64,000 nt of DNA from Streptomyces sp. NRRL S-1022 (GTDB lineage: Bacteria; Actinomycetota; Actinomycetes; Streptomycetales; Streptomycetaceae), in the NCBI RefSeq assembly GCF_000720135.1, contig NZ_JOIU01000018.1, positions 100,213 to 164,212 on the forward strand, given 5' to 3'. Within the stretch, counting starts at the first letter, position 1. The number at the start of each line of letters is the position of its first letter. A program made the position numbers and the translations under genes. Shown here piece by piece: positions 26,441 to 35,349 of the stretch. Below the pieces are notes generated by a model, which saw only the letters and a program-made list of their open reading frames with translations, ran no database searches and was not told the DNA's origin.

Positions 26441-27719
26441 GTGCGGGCGCCTCCTCTCCCTCGTCCAGGTGGAACTCGGTCTCCCGCCAGTCGTCGGGCA
26501 GCATGTGGTCCAGTACGTCGTCCACGGTCACCGCGCCGAGCAGCGAGCCGGACTCGTCCACGACGGGCGCGGCCACCATGTCGTACGTGGCGAAGAACCC
26601 GGCGACGACCGGCAGCGCGGCGTCCGGGTCCAGCGCTTGCAGGTCGTCGTCCACGAGCGAGCTGACCAGGGTGTACGGCGGGTCCCGCAGCAGCCGCTGG
26701 AAGTGCACGGTGCCCAGGTACTTGCCGGTCGGGGTCTCGTCGGGCGGCCGGCAGACGTAGACCTGGGCGGCGAGGGCGGGGGACAGGTCCGGGTTGCGGA
26801 CCCGGGCGAGCGCGTCGGCGACGGTGGCGTCCGGCCGCAGCACGATCGGCTCCGTCGTCATCAGACCGCCGGCCGTGTGCTCCTCGTACGACATCAGGCG
26901 GCGCATGTCGGCCGCGTCGGAGGGCTGCATCAGGCTCAGCAGCCGCTCCTTGTCCTCCTCGGGGAGTTCGGAGAGCAGGTCGGCCGCGTCGTCGGGGTCC
27001 ATCGCCTCCAGCACGTCCGCCGCGCGCTCCTCCTTCAGCTTCCCGAGGATCTCGATCTGGTCGTCCTCCGGCAGCTCCTCCAGGACGTCGGCGAGCCGGT
27101 CGTCGTCCAGGGCGGCGGCGACCTCGGCCCGCCGCTTCGGGGACAGGTGGTGCAGCACGTTGGCGAGGTCGGCGGGGCGCAGCTGCTCGAAGGTGGCGAG
27201 CAGGCTCTCGGCGCCCTGCCCGTGCTCCTCCAGGGAGAACCCGGTGACGGCCGACCACTCGGCGGTCAGCGTCTCGCCCTTCGCCCGCCGGAAGGCACTG
27301 CCCTTGCGGCCCTTGCGCAGGAAGACCCGGTCGACCTCCCAGTCGCGGCGGGCGGGCAGCTGCTGCACGGACACGTCGAGGACGGTGACCTCCTCGCCGG
27401 TCTCCACCAGGGTCACCCGCCGGTCCAGCAGCTCGCCGAAGACGAGCCGCTCCGTGGGCCGCTGCTCGAAGCGGCGGACGTTGACCACGCCGGTGGTGAT
27501 GACCTGGCCGGACTCGATGCCCGTGACCCGGGTCATGGGCAGGAAGATACGGCGCCTGGTGGACAGTTCGACCACCAGCCCGAGGACGCGCGGGGGCCGT
27601 CGCCGGACGCGCAGCATGACGACCACGTCGCGTACGCGGCCCACCTGGTCGCCGGTCGGATCGAAGACGGGAACCCCGGCCAGGTGCGAGACGAAGATCC
27701 GGGGGGCGCCGGCTGCCAT
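26430..27719 (-). CDS. MgtE-like regulatory protein (PRC-barrel, MgtE_N, CBS) without a channel
   Basis: A 429-residue soluble protein. Order: PRC-barrel-like N-terminus (VFDPTGDQVGRVRDVVV), a second beta domain, the MgtE N-terminal superhelical domain (DLANVLHHLSPKRRAEVAAAL, VLEELPEDDQIEILG, AMDPDDAADLLSELPEEDKERLL), then a CBS pair (MTTEPIVLRPDATVADAL to VVDESGSLLGAVTVDDVLDHML). It is the Mg2+-sensing half of MgtE but lacks the five transmembrane helices of the pore. ATG 27719 follows AAGGAAG. It may sense Mg2+ and act through the coupled DUF1003 membrane protein. Confidence 0.9.
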   Translation of the reverse strand: MAAGAPRIFVSHLAGVPVFDPTGDQVGRVRDVVVMLRVRRRPPRVLGLVVELSTRRRIFLPMTRVTGIESGQVITTGVVNVRRFEQRPTERLVFGELLDRRVTLVETGEEVTVLDVSVQQLPARRDWEVDRVFLRKGRKGSAFRRAKGETLTAEWSAVTGFSLEEHGQGAESLLATFEQLRPADLANVLHHLSPKRRAEVAAALDDDRLADVLEELPEDDQIEILGKLKEERAADVLEAMDPDDAADLLSELPEEDKERLLSLMQPSDAADMRRLMSYEEHTAGGLMTTEPIVLRPDATVADALARVRNPDLSPALAAQVYVCRPPDETPTGKYLGTVHFQRLLRDPPYTLVSSLVDDDLQALDPDAALPVVAGFFATYDMVAAPVVDESGSLLGAVTVDDVLDHMLPDDWRETEFHLDEGEEAPAHGS

Positions 27720-27924
27720 GGCTCTGCTTCCTTTGCCTGGGAGACGCTGGGGACTGCGGTGTGGGATTTGCTCGGAATTGCCCGCTCGGGTGCGCTTCAG
27801 GCTAGCCCGTACCGGTCGGATACGCCCTGGTGGGGGGTCCGGACGGACTGGCTCCGCCGGGTGGGCGGAGCACCGGTACGCTGCGGTACGCCGCTCAGGA
27901 ACCGTCAGAAAGGCGACCCCACCC

Positions 27925-28668
27925 GTGACTGCGATTCCCCAGGGCCGTACCCGCCGGTCCGTGCTGGTGACCGCGAGCTGCGCACTGGCCGTGACGGGAG
28001 CGATGGTGCTGTCGGGGTGCGGCGGTGACGATCCGGACGCGGGGACCAACGGGGTGGGCAAGCTGCCCCCGGCGAAGATCCAGGCGAAGACGCGGGCCGC
28101 GGCGGACGCGGCCCCCGCCGTCCGGCTCTCCGGGACCGTGGTCACCAGCGGCCGTACGTACCGCCTGGACATGCAGCTCAAGGCCGACGGCGGCACCGGC
28201 TCGGTGACCACGCAGGGGGCCGCCTTCCGGCTGCTGCGGATCGGTCGGGAGCTGTACCTCAAGGCGGACGCGGGCTTCTGGAGCCACGCCGACGGCGGCG
28301 ACGGCGGCACGGGCAAGCTGGACGGCAAGTACGTGAAGGTCCCGCAGCGCGATCCCGCGTACAAGAAGTTCAGCGGCTTCACGGACAAGGACGTCCTCCT
28401 CGACGGTCTGCTGACACTGCACGGCGCGCTGGCGACGGACGGCCACCACGCCGATCAGTCGGGTACCCGCACGATCCGCATCACCGGTGACAACGGCGCC
28501 GGCGGCACGCTGGACGTCTCCCTCCAGGGCACGCCCTACCCGCTGCGCCTGGTCCGCGCCGGCGACGCGGGGACGCTCCGCTTCTCCGACTGGGGCAAGA
28601 ACTTCACCGTCGAGGAACCGGCCAAGTCGGAGACGGTGGACTACGGCAGGCAGCTGCCGACGTCGTAG
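27925..28668 (+). CDS. Lipoprotein
   Basis: A 247-residue exported lipoprotein. Twin-Arg-containing signal (GRTRRSVLVTASCALAVTG) and lipobox LSGC near residue 32. The mature part is a beta-rich domain (VRLSGTVVTSGRTYRLDMQLKADGG, ELYLKADAGFW, TIRITGDNG) resembling LppX/LprG-like lipid-binding lipoproteins. GTG 27925. Divergent from the MgtE-like gene. The lipid-binding role is inferred from the fold resemblance only. Confidence 0.8.
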   Translation: MTAIPQGRTRRSVLVTASCALAVTGAMVLSGCGGDDPDAGTNGVGKLPPAKIQAKTRAAADAAPAVRLSGTVVTSGRTYRLDMQLKADGGTGSVTTQGAAFRLLRIGRELYLKADAGFWSHADGGDGGTGKLDGKYVKVPQRDPAYKKFSGFTDKDVLLDGLLTLHGALATDGHHADQSGTRTIRITGDNGAGGTLDVSLQGTPYPLRLVRAGDAGTLRFSDWGKNFTVEEPAKSETVDYGRQLPTS

Positions 28669-28699
28669 GACGGCCGCCGGGGCGCCGGCCCGGTGCCGT

Positions 28700-29215
28700 T
28701 CATTTCCTCTTGCGGCGCTTGAGCAGCAGCTTCGGCAGGGCCGCCGGGACCGGTCCGCGGGTGGTGGCCGGGGTCGGTACGGGGCGTTCGGCCAGGTCGC
28801 CGGAGGGCAGCGGGGCCACGGAACCCGCCGGCACCAGGCGCAGCACCCGGCACTCGCGGGCCCAGCGGGCCGGCATCTCCTCGCCGTCGGGGGCGTTCAG
28901 CCGCTTGCCCTTCAGCTCGGCGACGGCCGTCTCCCACTCCGCGGAGCCGGGCGCCGCCTCGGACACGGTCACCGGGAACGTCACCAGCCGGCCGCCCTTG
29001 TCCTTGCTGCGCACGCTCACCTCGGCGGAGCCGCCGTCGGCCAGTCCCTCCAGCGGCTGCTCACCGGGACCGTCGCCGACGACGCACAGCGCGCCCTCGT
29101 GCCACACGTGCCACAGCGCACGCGCGGCCGGGGCACCGGCGCCCCTGACCCAGATCAGGCCGGACTTCTTCGAGGCCTCCTCGATGAGGGCCCGGTCGAG
29201 CAGCTCGCTAGTCAT
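28700..29215 (-). CDS. Conserved hypothetical protein (possible flavin-fold)
   Basis: A 171-residue soluble protein. The first half, SGLIWVRGAGAPAARALWHVWHEGALCVVGDG, looks like the split-barrel flavin-binding fold of pyridoxamine oxidase-like proteins, but no firm motif is visible. The C-terminus is a Pro-rich linker ending in a lysine/arginine patch (LLLKRRKRK), which could contact nucleic acid or membrane. ATG 29215. It is 33 bp downstream of corA's gene start side on the same strand, transcribed away from it in tandem order corA then this gene. Confidence 0.65.
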   Translation of the reverse strand: MTSELLDRALIEEASKKSGLIWVRGAGAPAARALWHVWHEGALCVVGDGPGEQPLEGLADGGSAEVSVRSKDKGGRLVTFPVTVSEAAPGSAEWETAVAELKGKRLNAPDGEEMPARWARECRVLRLVPAGSVAPLPSGDLAERPVPTPATTRGPVPAALPKLLLKRRKRK

Positions 29216-29248
29216 GCGCCCCAGCCTAACCAGGCCGTACCGGCCCGC

Positions 29249-30373
29249 TCACAGCCAGCCGTTCCGCTTGAGCGTGCGGTGGATGCCCAGGCACAGGGCG
29301 ACCGTGACGCCCATGATCACCGGGTAGCCGTACTTCCAGTGCAGCTCGGGCATGTACTGGAAGTTCATCCCGTACACCCCGCACACCATCGTGGGCACGG
29401 CGATGATCGCGGCCCAGGCGGTGATCTTGCGCATGTCCTCGTTCTGCGCGACGGACGCCTGCGCGAGGTTGGCCTGGAGGATGGAGTTGAGCAGTTCGTC
29501 GAAGCCCAGCACCTGCTCCTGGACCCGGGCGAGGTGGTCGGCGACGTCCCGGAAGTACTTCTGGATGTCGGGGTCGATCAGCCGCATCGGCCGCTCGCTC
29601 AGCAGCTGCATGGGCCGCAGCAGCGGCGCCACCGCCCGCTTGAACTCCAGCACCTCGCGCTTGAGTTGGTAGATCCGCGCCGAGTCCACACCGCGCGAGA
29701 CCCCGCCCTTGCGGCCGGGCGAGAAGACCTCGGTCTCCACCTCGTCGATGTCGTCCTGCACGGCGTCGGCGACCGCGATGTAACCGTCCACGACGTGGTC
29801 GGCGATGGCGTGCAGCACGGCCGAGGGGCCCTTGGCGAGCAGCTCCGGGTCGTCCTGGAGGCGGTGGCGCAGGGCGCGCAGCGAGCCCTGGCCGCCGTGC
29901 CGGACGGTGATGAAGAAGTCCCGGCCGGTGAAGCACATGACCTCGCCGGTCTCCACGACCTCGCTGTTGGCGGTGAGCCGGTCGTGCTCGACGTAGTGGA
30001 TGGTCTTGAAGACGGTGAACAGCGAGTCGTCGTACCGCTCCAGCTTGGGCCGCTGGTGGGCCTGCACCGCGTCCTCGACGGCCAGCGGGTGCAGCCCGAA
30101 CTCGCCCGCGATACCGGCGAATTCGGCCTCGGTGGGCTCGTGCAGCCCGATCCAGACGAAGCCGCCGTCGCGGCGGACCAGCCGCATCGCCTCCTGCGGG
30201 GTGAGCGGGCCCGCGCTCTGCACACGGGCGCCGTCGCGGTAGACGGCGCAGTCGACGACGGCCGAGGAGGTGCCGGGGGCGCGCGTGGTGTCGTACGAGG
30301 GGCTCGTGTCCTTGCGCAGCGAGACGCGGGAGGACGGGCGGACCACGGCACGCAGGTCGCGGATCATCGACAT
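29249..30373 (-). CDS. corA: CorA-family magnesium/cobalt transporter
   Basis: A 374-residue pentameric channel protein. A large cytoplasmic domain precedes two C-terminal transmembrane helices; the first ends in the selectivity motif YGMNF. The periplasmic loop contains MPELHWKYG. Basic C-terminal tail. ATG 30373 lies 8 nt after AAGGAG; in-frame upstream codons at 30415 lack an SD. The gene has an unusually long (about 400 nt) upstream region with a possible leader peptide and long-range pairing, suggesting post-initiation control. Matches Rv1239c at the end of the conserved block. Confidence 0.95.
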   Translation of the reverse strand: MSMIRDLRAVVRPSSRVSLRKDTSPSYDTTRAPGTSSAVVDCAVYRDGARVQSAGPLTPQEAMRLVRRDGGFVWIGLHEPTEAEFAGIAGEFGLHPLAVEDAVQAHQRPKLERYDDSLFTVFKTIHYVEHDRLTANSEVVETGEVMCFTGRDFFITVRHGGQGSLRALRHRLQDDPELLAKGPSAVLHAIADHVVDGYIAVADAVQDDIDEVETEVFSPGRKGGVSRGVDSARIYQLKREVLEFKRAVAPLLRPMQLLSERPMRLIDPDIQKYFRDVADHLARVQEQVLGFDELLNSILQANLAQASVAQNEDMRKITAWAAIIAVPTMVCGVYGMNFQYMPELHWKYGYPVIMGVTVALCLGIHRTLKRNGWL

Positions 30374-30508
30374 GGGCAGGCTCCTTCGCAGGCGGGCAGC
30401 GAGGGCGCGCGGCAACGGGTGGAACTACCCGGAATGGGGACGTCCTGGCTGTGCATGTTTGGCACGTCCACAAAGCGGGGAGCACCGCACCGTCGCGGTG
30501 GCGACTTC

Positions 30509-30624
30509 GCTGCTGATGCAGAACTGATTCAGATCAGACAGATCAGGCAGAGCGAGACGAAGTGCTCTTCCGAACGACGAAGCGCAAAGGAAGGCGGCGG
30601 CCAGCCGGGAACTACATCAGCAGC
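30509..30624 (-). promoter_or_regulatory. Structured leader of corA with 13-bp long-range helix
   Basis: On the minus strand, 30624-30612 pairs with 30521-30509 over 13 bp (one G-U) across a 90-nt loop. The 5' arm contains the stop codon of the 15-codon ORF at 30664-30617. A further hairpin (CACCGC/GCGGTG) lies nearer corA at about 30500-30485. The layout resembles a translation-dependent attenuator. I do not recognise it as a known M-box or other riboswitch. Confidence 0.5.
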
Positions 30625-30664
30625 CGGAAGAGCGAGTGGTACTGCACGGTCGACTTCGATCCAT
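30617..30664 (-). CDS. 15-aa leader ORF upstream of corA
   Basis: MDRSRPCSTTRSSGC, with GGAGGAGG 10 nt before the ATG. It contains two Cys, one Pro and three Arg codons and terminates inside the 5' arm of the leader helix. It lies about 245 nt upstream of corA. Not in any family I know. The strong SD and its position relative to the helix are the reasons for reporting it. Confidence 0.45.
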   Translation of the reverse strand: MDRSRPCSTTRSSGC

Positions 30665-30796
30665 GACAGCCCCACCTCCTCCGGCCGGTCCCTCGTAAGG
30701 GAGTCTCGTCGGCGTCGGGACCCGATAGCCACGCTTGGCGTGCTGCCCCGAACCACCGGCTCAGAGTACCAGCCGCCCGTACTGTCAAGGCGCCGC

Positions 30797-30824
30797 TTTG
30801 CCCCCTACTGACGAGTTCTATGCT
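30797..30824 (+). promoter_or_regulatory. Possible promoter for a leaderless transcript
   Basis: TTTGCC (30797-30802), 16-nt spacer, TATGCT (30819-30824); the ATG of the next gene is 7 nt downstream and has no SD, so the transcript may begin at the start codon. Confidence 0.4.
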
Positions 30825-30830
30825 CGGTGC

Positions 30831-31415
30831 ATGGTTGATGTTCTTCCTCTGGTCGAGGCCCGGTTGACCACCGCGCTGGGCGAACCGGACGCCCGGGCCG
30901 CCGTCACCTTCCTCGGTACGGACCGTTTCGAGGTGCTCCGCTTCCAGGAGGGGGACGTCGTCCGGTACGCCACCCTCGGCATGTCCCGGCACCCCATGAC
31001 GGATCCCTCGGCGATGCTCGCCGATCCGGTCGAGGGCCCGCGCGCCGAACTGGTCCTGTCCGTCCGCGCGGGCCTCGCCGACACCGACAAGGTGCTCCGC
31101 CCGCTCGCCGTACTGGCCGCGACCCCGCAGGTGGAGGGCCTGGTGGTGACGCCGGGCGCCTCGCTCGACGTGGGCGATCCGCTGTGGCCCGGGGCCCCCT
31201 TCACCTCCGTCCTGGTGGGCGAGCCCGGCGGGCTGGTGGAGGACCTGGAGCTGGACGCCCCGATGGACCCCGTACGGTTCCTGCCGCTGCTGCCGATGAC
31301 CCCGAACGAGGCCGCCTGGAAGCGGGTGCACGGCGCCCAGGCCCTCCAGGAGCGCTGGCTCGGACACGGGACGGACCTGAGGGATCCCGCCCGCGGATCC
31401 GTCCCGCTGGACTGA
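30831..31415 (+). CDS. Suppressor-of-fused-domain protein
   Basis: A 194-residue soluble protein of the bacterial SUFU-like family: FEVLRFQEGDVVRYATLGMSRHPM, AELVLSVRAGLAD, and the closing FLPLLPMTPNEAAWKRVHGAQAL. In bacteria these are often immunity-type or housekeeping proteins of unknown role. ATG 30831 begins the family N-terminus; there is no SD and a promoter lies immediately upstream. Divergent from corA across a 457-bp region otherwise occupied by the corA leader. Confidence 0.8.
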   Translation: MVDVLPLVEARLTTALGEPDARAAVTFLGTDRFEVLRFQEGDVVRYATLGMSRHPMTDPSAMLADPVEGPRAELVLSVRAGLADTDKVLRPLAVLAATPQVEGLVVTPGASLDVGDPLWPGAPFTSVLVGEPGGLVEDLELDAPMDPVRFLPLLPMTPNEAAWKRVHGAQALQERWLGHGTDLRDPARGSVPLD

Positions 31416-31466
31416 GCCGCACCGGGACCGGGGTGACCGAACTCACCAACACAAGGCCGGATCCGG

Positions 31467-32464
31467 TCAGTTGGCGAAGACGTCGGCCCCGTCCTCGGTG
31501 GCGTGGGCCGTCTGAAGCTCCTCGGCCGCGCGAAGTAGGGCGCCGCGGCGGCGGCGAACCGGCGGAGGAAGTCGTAGCCCGCGCTCGCCACCGGGCGCGG
31601 GGCGTCCGGCACGCCGAGGGCCGGCTCGGTGTACACGGTGTTGTTCACGCCGATGAGGGCGCCGGACAGGATCGTGCAGACGACGGCCGTCGTGTGGTCG
31701 CCGTAGCCGAGTGCGAGCACGTCCGCGGCGAGCGGCACACCCCAGGCGAAGAAGACCGCGCCCGAGCGGTACGGCGTCATGTCCAGCACGAACGGGGTGA
31801 AGGCCGGCACGGTGAAGAACGTGTAGGTGTAGAAGAAGGCCGAGACCGCCGCCGTGGCGAGGCCGCCGTGGCGGAGTGCCCTGAGGGGGTCGAGGACCGA
31901 GGTCTGGCGGGCCGGCCTCGGCTGCTCCTTCAGGAACGACGTGATGCACAGGAAGCCGATCGCCATCAGCGTGGCCGTACCGAAGAAGGGGTGGCGCCGG
32001 CTGACGTCGCCGAGGACCGCGCCGAGCGGCGGGCCGCAGGCCATGCCGAGGCCGGGCGCGGACTCGTAGAGCAGGATCGCCGCCGGGCTGCCGCCGGCCG
32101 CCGCGCCCACGATGACCGCGAGCGCGGTGGAGACGAAGAGCGCGTTGCCGGGACCCCGGCCGGCCCGGAACCCGACGAGCCGGCCGACGCTGTCCGAGGT
32201 GCCGGCGAGGCCCGCGAAGGCGAGGCCGAGGAGCAGGGTCCAGCGTCCGCCGATGCGGCTGGAGACGAAGCCGGTCAGCGGCATGGCGACGGCGGTGATC
32301 AGGAAGTACGAGGTGAAGAGCAGGGACACCTGGCTGGCGGTGGCGTCCAGGCCCCGGGCGATCGACGGCAGGACCGGGTCGACGAGGCCGATGCCCATGA
32401 AGGCGACGACGGAGGCGCCGGCCGTGGCCCGGAGCGCCTTGGCCGCGTCAGGTTCGTCTGTACT
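31467..32464 (-). pseudogene. Decayed MFS transporter
   Basis: Clear major facilitator sequence (FMGIGLVDPVLPSIARGL, SQVSLLFTSYFLITAVAM, VNNTVYTEPALGVPDAPRP) but damaged at three places. Upstream of the methionine at 32398 the family-like N-terminus STDEPDAAKALRA continues to 32464 with no start codon (CGG in front). About 40 residues, including a transmembrane helix, are missing between AWGVPLAADV and LALGYGD. After SAGYDFLRRFAAAAAPYFA the frame is lost and the last helices are absent. It once exported a drug-like compound, by family. Confidence 0.75.
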
Positions 32465-32567
32465 CCGCTCGGAAGTTGGCTCGGCTATTTAGTGCATGGT
32501 GCATCGAATTTGCCGGACGGGTGATCGTCCTTGACGTGGGCGGGCCGGGGTAGGAGCGTGGAGCCCT

Positions 32568-33209
32568 ATGAGGGGCGAACCCAGTTGCCCGAGGTGCGGA
32601 GGCCGCGTCAGGGCTCCCGGACTCTTCGCCGATGCGTGGCAGTGCGATGCGCACGGTCCGGTGTATCCGCTGCAGCCCGTGATCCCGCCCAGCGTCGAGG
32701 CGCTCAACGTCGTGGTGCACCGCACCCAGGTGCCGGTGTGGATGCCGTGGCCGCTGCCGGTCGGCTGGCTGTTCACCGGTGTGGCCTACGCCGGTGACGA
32801 CCGCAGTGGCGGCCGGGCGACCGCGGTCGCCTGCTCGGGCCCCGGCCCGCTCGGCGGCCCGGGCGAGATGATCCTCATCGCCGAGGAGCTGGGCGTCGGC
32901 CTCGGCGCGTACTACGCCGGCATCGACGGCCCCGATCCCGGGTCGTACATGAACGTCGAGAAGCCCCCGCAGGCCAAGGTGCTCGCCGCCGGCCGCCCGA
33001 CACCCCTCTGGCACGTGTACCGCACCCCCGACGACCGGGCCGTCTTCGCCGGCGAGGCGCTCGGGATGTGGCTGTGGGCGGTGATGTGGCCCGAGCAGTC
33101 CGGTCTGCTCATGTACGACGAGCTGGTGCTGACCGATCTGCGGGACGCGGGTGCGGAGATAGACCTGGTGCCCTGCGGAGCGTTGTCGCCGCGCTTGCTC
33201 CGGCCGTAG
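32568..33209 (+). CDS. Conserved actinobacterial protein with N-terminal zinc ribbon (DUF6758-like)
   Basis: A 213-residue protein. The N-terminus CPRCGGRVRAPGLFADAWQCDAHG has the CxxC...CxxH spacing of a zinc ribbon. The rest is conserved in Streptomyces (VVHRTQVPVWMPWPLPVGWLFTG, WAVMWPEQSG, DLRDAGAEIDLVPCGALSPRLLRP). No membrane segment. I recall the label DUF6758; function unknown. ATG 32568. Confidence 0.8.
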   Translation: MRGEPSCPRCGGRVRAPGLFADAWQCDAHGPVYPLQPVIPPSVEALNVVVHRTQVPVWMPWPLPVGWLFTGVAYAGDDRSGGRATAVACSGPGPLGGPGEMILIAEELGVGLGAYYAGIDGPDPGSYMNVEKPPQAKVLAAGRPTPLWHVYRTPDDRAVFAGEALGMWLWAVMWPEQSGLLMYDELVLTDLRDAGAEIDLVPCGALSPRLLRP

Positions 33210-33388
33210 CGCCACCGGGGCGGGGCGTGCCGTTCGGGGGCGGCCGCGGGCCGTCCCAGCCGGCCCGCGCGGTTCCCCGCGCCCTTTCACGGTAGGGGGT
33301 GCTCGGCGGGTGCGGGTGTGACAGTCCGGGGTGAAAAGACCGCTATCCTTAGGTGTCCCCTTCTTCCGTCGCCCCGCCTGGAGTTCGC

Positions 33389-34246
33389 GTGCGTATCGAT
33401 CTGCACTGTCACTCCACGGCGTCCGACGGTACGGACACCCCTGCCGAACTGGTGCGCAAGGCCGCTGCCGCCGGGCTGGACGTCGTCGCGCTGACCGATC
33501 ACGACACCACCCGGGGGTACGGCGAGGCGATCGCCGCGCTGCCCGAGGGGCTGACGCTGGTCACCGGGGCCGAGCTGTCCTGCCGGATCGACGGCGTCTC
33601 GATGCACCTGCTCGCCTACCTCTTCGATCCCGAGGAGCCGGCCCTGCTCGCCGAGCGCGAGCTGGTGCGCGACGACCGGGTGCCGCGGGCCAAGGGCATG
33701 GTCGCCAAGCTGAACGAGCTGGGCGTGCCGGTCACCTGGGAGCAGGTCGAGCGAATCGCCGCCGGCGGCTCGGTGGGGCGCCCGCACGTGGCCTCCGCGC
33801 TGGTCGAGCTGGGTGTCGTACCGACGGTGAGCGACGCGTTCACCGAGGAGTGGCTGGCCGACGGCGGGCGGGCCTTCGTGGAGAAGCACGAGACCGACCC
33901 CTTCCAGGCGATCCGGCTGGTCAAGGCCGCGGGCGGGGTCTGCGTGTTCGCGCACCCGGCCGCCGCCAAGCGCGGCCGTACCGTGCCGGAGTCCCGGATC
34001 GCGGAGCTGGCCGAGGCCGGTCTGGACGGCATCGAGGTCGACCACATGGACCACGACGCCGACGCCCGGGACCGGCTGCGGGGCCTGGCGAAGGAGCTGG
34101 GACTGCTGGTGACGGGCTCCTCGGACTACCACGGCAGCCGCAAGGCCGTGGCGCTGGGCGCGTACGCGACCGACCCCGAGGTGTACGGGGAGATCACCCG
34201 GCGGGCGACGGGCGCGTTCCCGGTGCCGGGCGCCGGCGGAGCCTGA
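33389..34246 (+). CDS. PHP-domain metal-dependent phosphoesterase
   Basis: A 285-residue enzyme. Metal-binding motifs of the PHP superfamily are in order: DLHCHSTASDG, ALTDHDTTRG, the Glu of TGAELSC, FAHP, and SSDYHG near the C-terminus. Related proteins (RNase AM/YciV) are 5'-3' exonucleases or 3',5'-nucleotide phosphatases. GTG 33389 follows GGAG; an in-frame ATG at 33353 would add 12 residues without an SD. Upstream TATCCT is a likely -10. The next gene, marC-like, is 73 bp downstream. Confidence 0.9.
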   Translation: MRIDLHCHSTASDGTDTPAELVRKAAAAGLDVVALTDHDTTRGYGEAIAALPEGLTLVTGAELSCRIDGVSMHLLAYLFDPEEPALLAERELVRDDRVPRAKGMVAKLNELGVPVTWEQVERIAAGGSVGRPHVASALVELGVVPTVSDAFTEEWLADGGRAFVEKHETDPFQAIRLVKAAGGVCVFAHPAAAKRGRTVPESRIAELAEAGLDGIEVDHMDHDADARDRLRGLAKELGLLVTGSSDYHGSRKAVALGAYATDPEVYGEITRRATGAFPVPGAGGA

Positions 34247-34319
34247 GGCCCTCAGGGGCCGGCCCGCCGTACCGCCTCACGCCCGTTCTTCCTCTTCCTG
34301 CAAGGCCTGTACTTCCCCC

Positions 34320-34925
34320 ATGTTCGACATCGCCGTCTTCGGCTCCCTGTTCCTGACCCTTTTTGTCATCATGGATCCCCCCGGGATCACCCCGATCTTC
34401 CTCGCCCTGACCGCCGGCCGGCCGGCCAAGGTGCAGAAGCGGATGGCCTTCCAGGCCGTCTGCGTGGCGGGCGGGGTGATCGCCGTCTTCGGCGTCCTGG
34501 GCCACCAGATCCTGAACTACCTGCATGTGTCCGTGCCCGCGCTGATGATCGCGGGCGGGCTGCTGCTCCTGCTGATCGCGCTCGACCTGCTCACCGGCAA
34601 GACCGACGAGCCGAAGCAGACGAAGGACGTCAACGTGGCGCTCGTACCGCTGGGCATGCCGCTGCTCGCGGGGCCCGGTGCGATCGTGTCCGTGATCCTG
34701 GCCGTGCAGAAGGCCGGCAGTGTGTCCACACAGATCTCGGTGTGGACCGCGATCCTCGCGATCCACGTGGTGCTGTGGCTGGTGATGCGCTACTCGCTGC
34801 TGATCATCCGGGTCATCAAGGACGGCGGTGTCGTCCTGGTGACGCGCCTCGCGGGCATGATGCTCTCCGCGATCGCCGTGCAGCAGATCATCAACGGGGT
34901 CACTCAGGTGATCCGGGGGAGCTGA
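34320..34925 (+). CDS. MarC-family integral membrane protein
   Basis: A 201-residue protein with six hydrophobic segments and the family motifs MDPPGITPIFLALT and PLGMPLLAGPGAIVSVIL. Despite the name, MarC does not mediate multiple antibiotic resistance; function unknown. Lies downstream of the PHP gene and may be cotranscribed. Confidence 0.9.
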   Translation: MFDIAVFGSLFLTLFVIMDPPGITPIFLALTAGRPAKVQKRMAFQAVCVAGGVIAVFGVLGHQILNYLHVSVPALMIAGGLLLLLIALDLLTGKTDEPKQTKDVNVALVPLGMPLLAGPGAIVSVILAVQKAGSVSTQISVWTAILAIHVVLWLVMRYSLLIIRVIKDGGVVLVTRLAGMMLSAIAVQQIINGVTQVIRGS

Positions 34926-34982
34926 GCCGTCGCCGGCCCGGCTCCCCCGGAAAGCTTGAGTGGCCGGGAGGCCGTGTGCCGG

Positions 34983-35135
34983 TTACGAGGCCGGGGTGTC
35001 GGCCGGGCGGATCCACAGGCGCTGCCCGATGGCTGCGGCCTGCTGAACGATCCGGTTGACGGAGGCGGCGTCCACGACGGTACTGTCCACGGTGGTGCCG
35101 TCGACCTCGTCGAGTCGCATGATTTCGAAGCGCAA
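34983..35135 (-). CDS. Small conserved protein with TTG start
   Basis: A 50-residue protein: MRFEIMRLDEVDGTTVDSTV followed by VDAASVNRIVQQAAAIGQRLWIRPADTPAS. TTG 35135 is 6 nt after GGGAG; the internal ATG at 35120 lacks an SD. Conserved among Streptomyces at this site, to my recollection. It has no signal or membrane segment; function unknown. The upstream region to 35349 is AT-richer than its surroundings. Confidence 0.75.
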   Translation of the reverse strand: MRFEIMRLDEVDGTTVDSTVVDAASVNRIVQQAAAIGQRLWIRPADTPAS

Positions 35136-35349
35136 GGGCTTCTCCCTTCGTCTGGTCATCCTCCTGCGGAGAACTACTCGTGACGTCTGGTGTATCCAGC
35201 GTCGTACGTAGTCAACGCCATGCTTGTTACAAACATTCCCTACGCTAAAGAAATTTTTCGAACAACTAATTACTGACCGGTAAGCCGCAGCCGAGGAACC
35301 CACCGGGACCGGTTGTGTTCGCAGGGTGACCACCGGGACAATGAGGGCG

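Noticed and set aside
26430..27719. Functional MgtE magnesium channel
   Set aside because: The sequence ends after the CBS domains, with no transmembrane pore region, so it cannot be a transporter by itself.
30529..30756. 75-codon minus-strand ORF in the corA leader
   Set aside because: No SD and no recognisable sequence; the overlapping 15-codon ORF with a strong SD and the RNA helix explain the region better.
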